Source of the DNA: Acidobacteriota bacterium
GTDB lineage: Bacteria > Acidobacteriota > Terriglobia > Terriglobales > Acidobacteriaceae
Direction: 5' to 3'
DNA: 45,527 nt
Assembly (NCBI GenBank): GCA_003225495.1
Contig: QIAJ01000012.1
Span: 1 to 45,527 of the forward strand
A program made the position numbers and the translations under genes. This document shows positions 44,116 to 45,527 of the stretch, one piece after another; position 1 is the stretch's first letter; the number at the start of each line of letters is the position of its first letter. The notes below the pieces were generated by a model that was not told the DNA's origin, searched no databases, and saw only the letters and a program-made list of their open reading frames with translations.

Positions 44116-44628
44116 TTAGGCTGCCCGACCCATTGCTCGTCCGCGATCCTCCCGGAATCCTTTGACTGCTTTAATCGCGATCCCGATAAAGACCGCCAGA
44201 ACGATCAACTGAGAGACGAAGAACGGAGGCTCCTGCTGGGTCGGGGCCAGCGCTTTCAAGGCCGGCACTTTCAGGAAAAGTTGTACCAGCAAAACGAACA
44301 CGTTGAGATAGAGGGAGAGTACAGCGCTTAACACGTAAGTCCGCCTCCATCCACCCGCAAGGTGCATGGGATAGCGTCCCAGGATTGCAATCGCGAGCGC
44401 CACCAGCGAGAGCATTCCGACCTTGTGCGACGGCAGGAGGTGATCGAACGGGAACATGAACCCGGTCACGCTGGTCAGCACGGTAGTTAACAGAAAGAGC
44501 GCGGTCCACTTGGGGCGTTCCCTTCCACCTACCATTCCCATCACTACTAAGAGACCTGAGGCGATCCCGATCAGGCTGATGGCCGTGTGCAACACCGTGA
44601 AGCTCTGCAGCGTCATCCCTAAGGTCAT
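44116..44628 (-). CDS. Hypothetical four- to five-span membrane protein, 170 aa
   Basis: The protein consists almost entirely of hydrophobic helices joined by short charged loops: FTVLHTAISLIGIASGLLVVMGMV, WTALFLLTTVLTSVTGFMF, VGMLSLVALAIAILGRY, YVLSAVLSLYLNVFVLLVQLFL and SQLIVLAVFIGIAIKAV. A basic tail follows. GGGAGG lies six bases before the ATG at 44628, an unusually good initiation site. I do not recognise a functional family; it resembles uncharacterised membrane proteins found singly in soil bacteria. It lies 74 bp downstream of the MscS gene on the same strand. Confidence 0.75.
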   Translation of the reverse strand: MTLGMTLQSFTVLHTAISLIGIASGLLVVMGMVGGRERPKWTALFLLTTVLTSVTGFMFPFDHLLPSHKVGMLSLVALAIAILGRYPMHLAGGWRRTYVLSAVLSLYLNVFVLLVQLFLKVPALKALAPTQQEPPFFVSQLIVLAVFIGIAIKAVKGFREDRGRAMGRAA

Positions 44629-44702
44629 GATTTCCTCCCTGGAGAAAAGAAGGTGAGAATATTACGACGGCACGGCGGGAATTGCCACAGGAACGAGAAC
44701 TT

Positions 44703-45521
44703 TTATCGCACCGGACCGGCGGGGACGGAGGGTTTGGACTCCCCATGCATCAGGCCGACGATCTTTTCGTACATCCGGGAGCGCATGGCATATCGTTCGC
44801 CTGCGCTGGTGATATAGCGCACCTGCATTTCCACGCCCGACCCGGTTGGACGCAGGTGGATGGCAGGAGCGGTGGACAGTGATTGCAGCCTGTTATTGGT
44901 GGATCTTTTCCATTCCTGCTCGGCGAGGGCGGCGTTGGTGTGCGTTTCTTCCTCGATCAGTTTCTGGATCGCCTCTACCAGCGGATACGGATCCTGCCCC
45001 GACGGGATCATGATTTGTAATTCATCCCACAGCCACTGGCCGGCGGTAGAGAAATTGAAGAAGTGCCCTTCGATGGCGAAGCTGTTCACGAAGGCGACTT
45101 TCCGCCCCGTGGGATGGCCGGTATCGGTCCAGTTGCCGGTTTCCATCAGCACGGTGCGCAATATTCCGATTTCCAGAACTTCGCCGACCACGCCATTGAT
45201 CTCAACCCAGTCGCCGACGCGAATACCGTTGCGGCCCATCAGGACAAACCATCCGAAGAAACCGACGATGAAATCCTTTAGCGCAACGGTGAGTCCGGCG
45301 CCCGCCAAACCGAGTACGGTGGGGGTCTGGTTCGGAATACCCAGGACGACGAATGCGACCAGTAGGACCACCAGTGCCTGCAGAGCGAACCGCAAAACGG
45401 CGCGCAATGAGAAAAGGTGTTTCTTGTCCGCCCTCTCGCCAGTCAGGAATCGATCGACCAGCCGGCTGGCACCGTATCCCAGCGTGGCGATCAGCAGAAT
45501 CCAAAGAATGGAGCGCAGCAT
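44703..45521 (-). CDS. Small-conductance mechanosensitive channel (MscS family), N-terminus possibly incomplete
   Basis: The ~272-residue protein is an MscS-type channel that opens under membrane tension to release osmolytes. The pore helix region is LGLAGAGLTVALKDFIVGFFGWFVLMGRNGIRVGDWVEINGVVGEVLEIGILRT, including the glycine/alanine-packed TM3 and the β-domain GDWVEINGVVG motif. C-terminal β/α domains follow. Two to three membrane helices precede it. The frame is still open at the window edge (45527), so the ATG at 45521 may not be the true start; larger MscS proteins have additional N-terminal helices. Confidence 0.88.
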   Translation of the reverse strand: MLRSILWILLIATLGYGASRLVDRFLTGERADKKHLFSLRAVLRFALQALVVLLVAFVVLGIPNQTPTVLGLAGAGLTVALKDFIVGFFGWFVLMGRNGIRVGDWVEINGVVGEVLEIGILRTVLMETGNWTDTGHPTGRKVAFVNSFAIEGHFFNFSTAGQWLWDELQIMIPSGQDPYPLVEAIQKLIEEETHTNAALAEQEWKRSTNNRLQSLSTAPAIHLRPTGSGVEMQVRYITSAGERYAMRSRMYEKIVGLMHGESKPSVPAGPVR

Positions 45522-45527
45522 GGCATG

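Overview
The window looks like chromosomal DNA of an acidobacterium, most likely of the Koribacter/Terriglobia type. This is inferred from gene content, not from a marker gene: a transaldolase–glucose-6-phosphate isomerase fusion, futalosine-route menaquinone genes, many carboxypeptidase-regulatory, TIG and DUF4397 surface proteins, tricorn-like and M48 periplasmic proteases, and moderately high GC with TTG starts. I saw no rRNA, tRNA, CRISPR array, prophage or transposase gene. About 35 genes are present, closely spaced on both strands.

Layout. 1-161 is the 3' end of uvrB. 280-8775 (minus) is a five-gene operon, transcribed tkt, tal-pgi, gnd, zwf, pgl, which covers the oxidative and most of the non-oxidative pentose phosphate pathway. 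An HD-GYP signalling gene lies upstream of it. 10585-12609 (plus) holds a DUF4397 lipoprotein and a secreted protein with an internal duplication. 12690-15230 holds two damaged genes, a CPBP membrane protease and a membrane glycosyltransferase, each cut by one in-frame TAG. 15384-21908 (minus) carries a secreted CRD-repeat protein, mqnC, a TPR plus LolA-like secreted protein, a VTT-domain membrane protein and mqnA. 21988-26140 (plus) is the common dprA-topA neighbourhood, but dprA has lost an internal segment and its frame. A small four-helix-bundle (S23/IVS family) gene sits between dprA and topA, bracketed by inverted arrays of 7-bp repeats.

26163-28444 (plus) has a small unknown protein, a tiny membrane ORF, bioY and mqnD. 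28497-36152 holds an M49-like metallopeptidase, a HAD phosphatase, a TIG lipoprotein, a tricorn-type protease and a secreted esterase. 36286-39146 (minus) is a TonB-like energy-transduction protein followed by an M48 protease. 39289-42221 (minus) carries two transporters (APC and sodium:solute symporter). 42393-44085 (plus) is an N-acetylglucosamine-type kinase overlapping a helical-repeat protein. The window ends with a four-TM membrane protein and an MscS channel (minus).

How the genes work together. The first operon would supply reducing power and pentoses. MqnA, MqnC and MqnD belong to one menaquinone pathway but are split over three transcription units. The many secreted proteases, the esterase, the TonB protein and the amino-acid and sugar-type transporters suggest a heterotroph feeding on polymers. 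The most unusual structure is the S23-family gene framed by inverted heptad arrays, which resembles a 23S rRNA intervening sequence relocated between protein genes.
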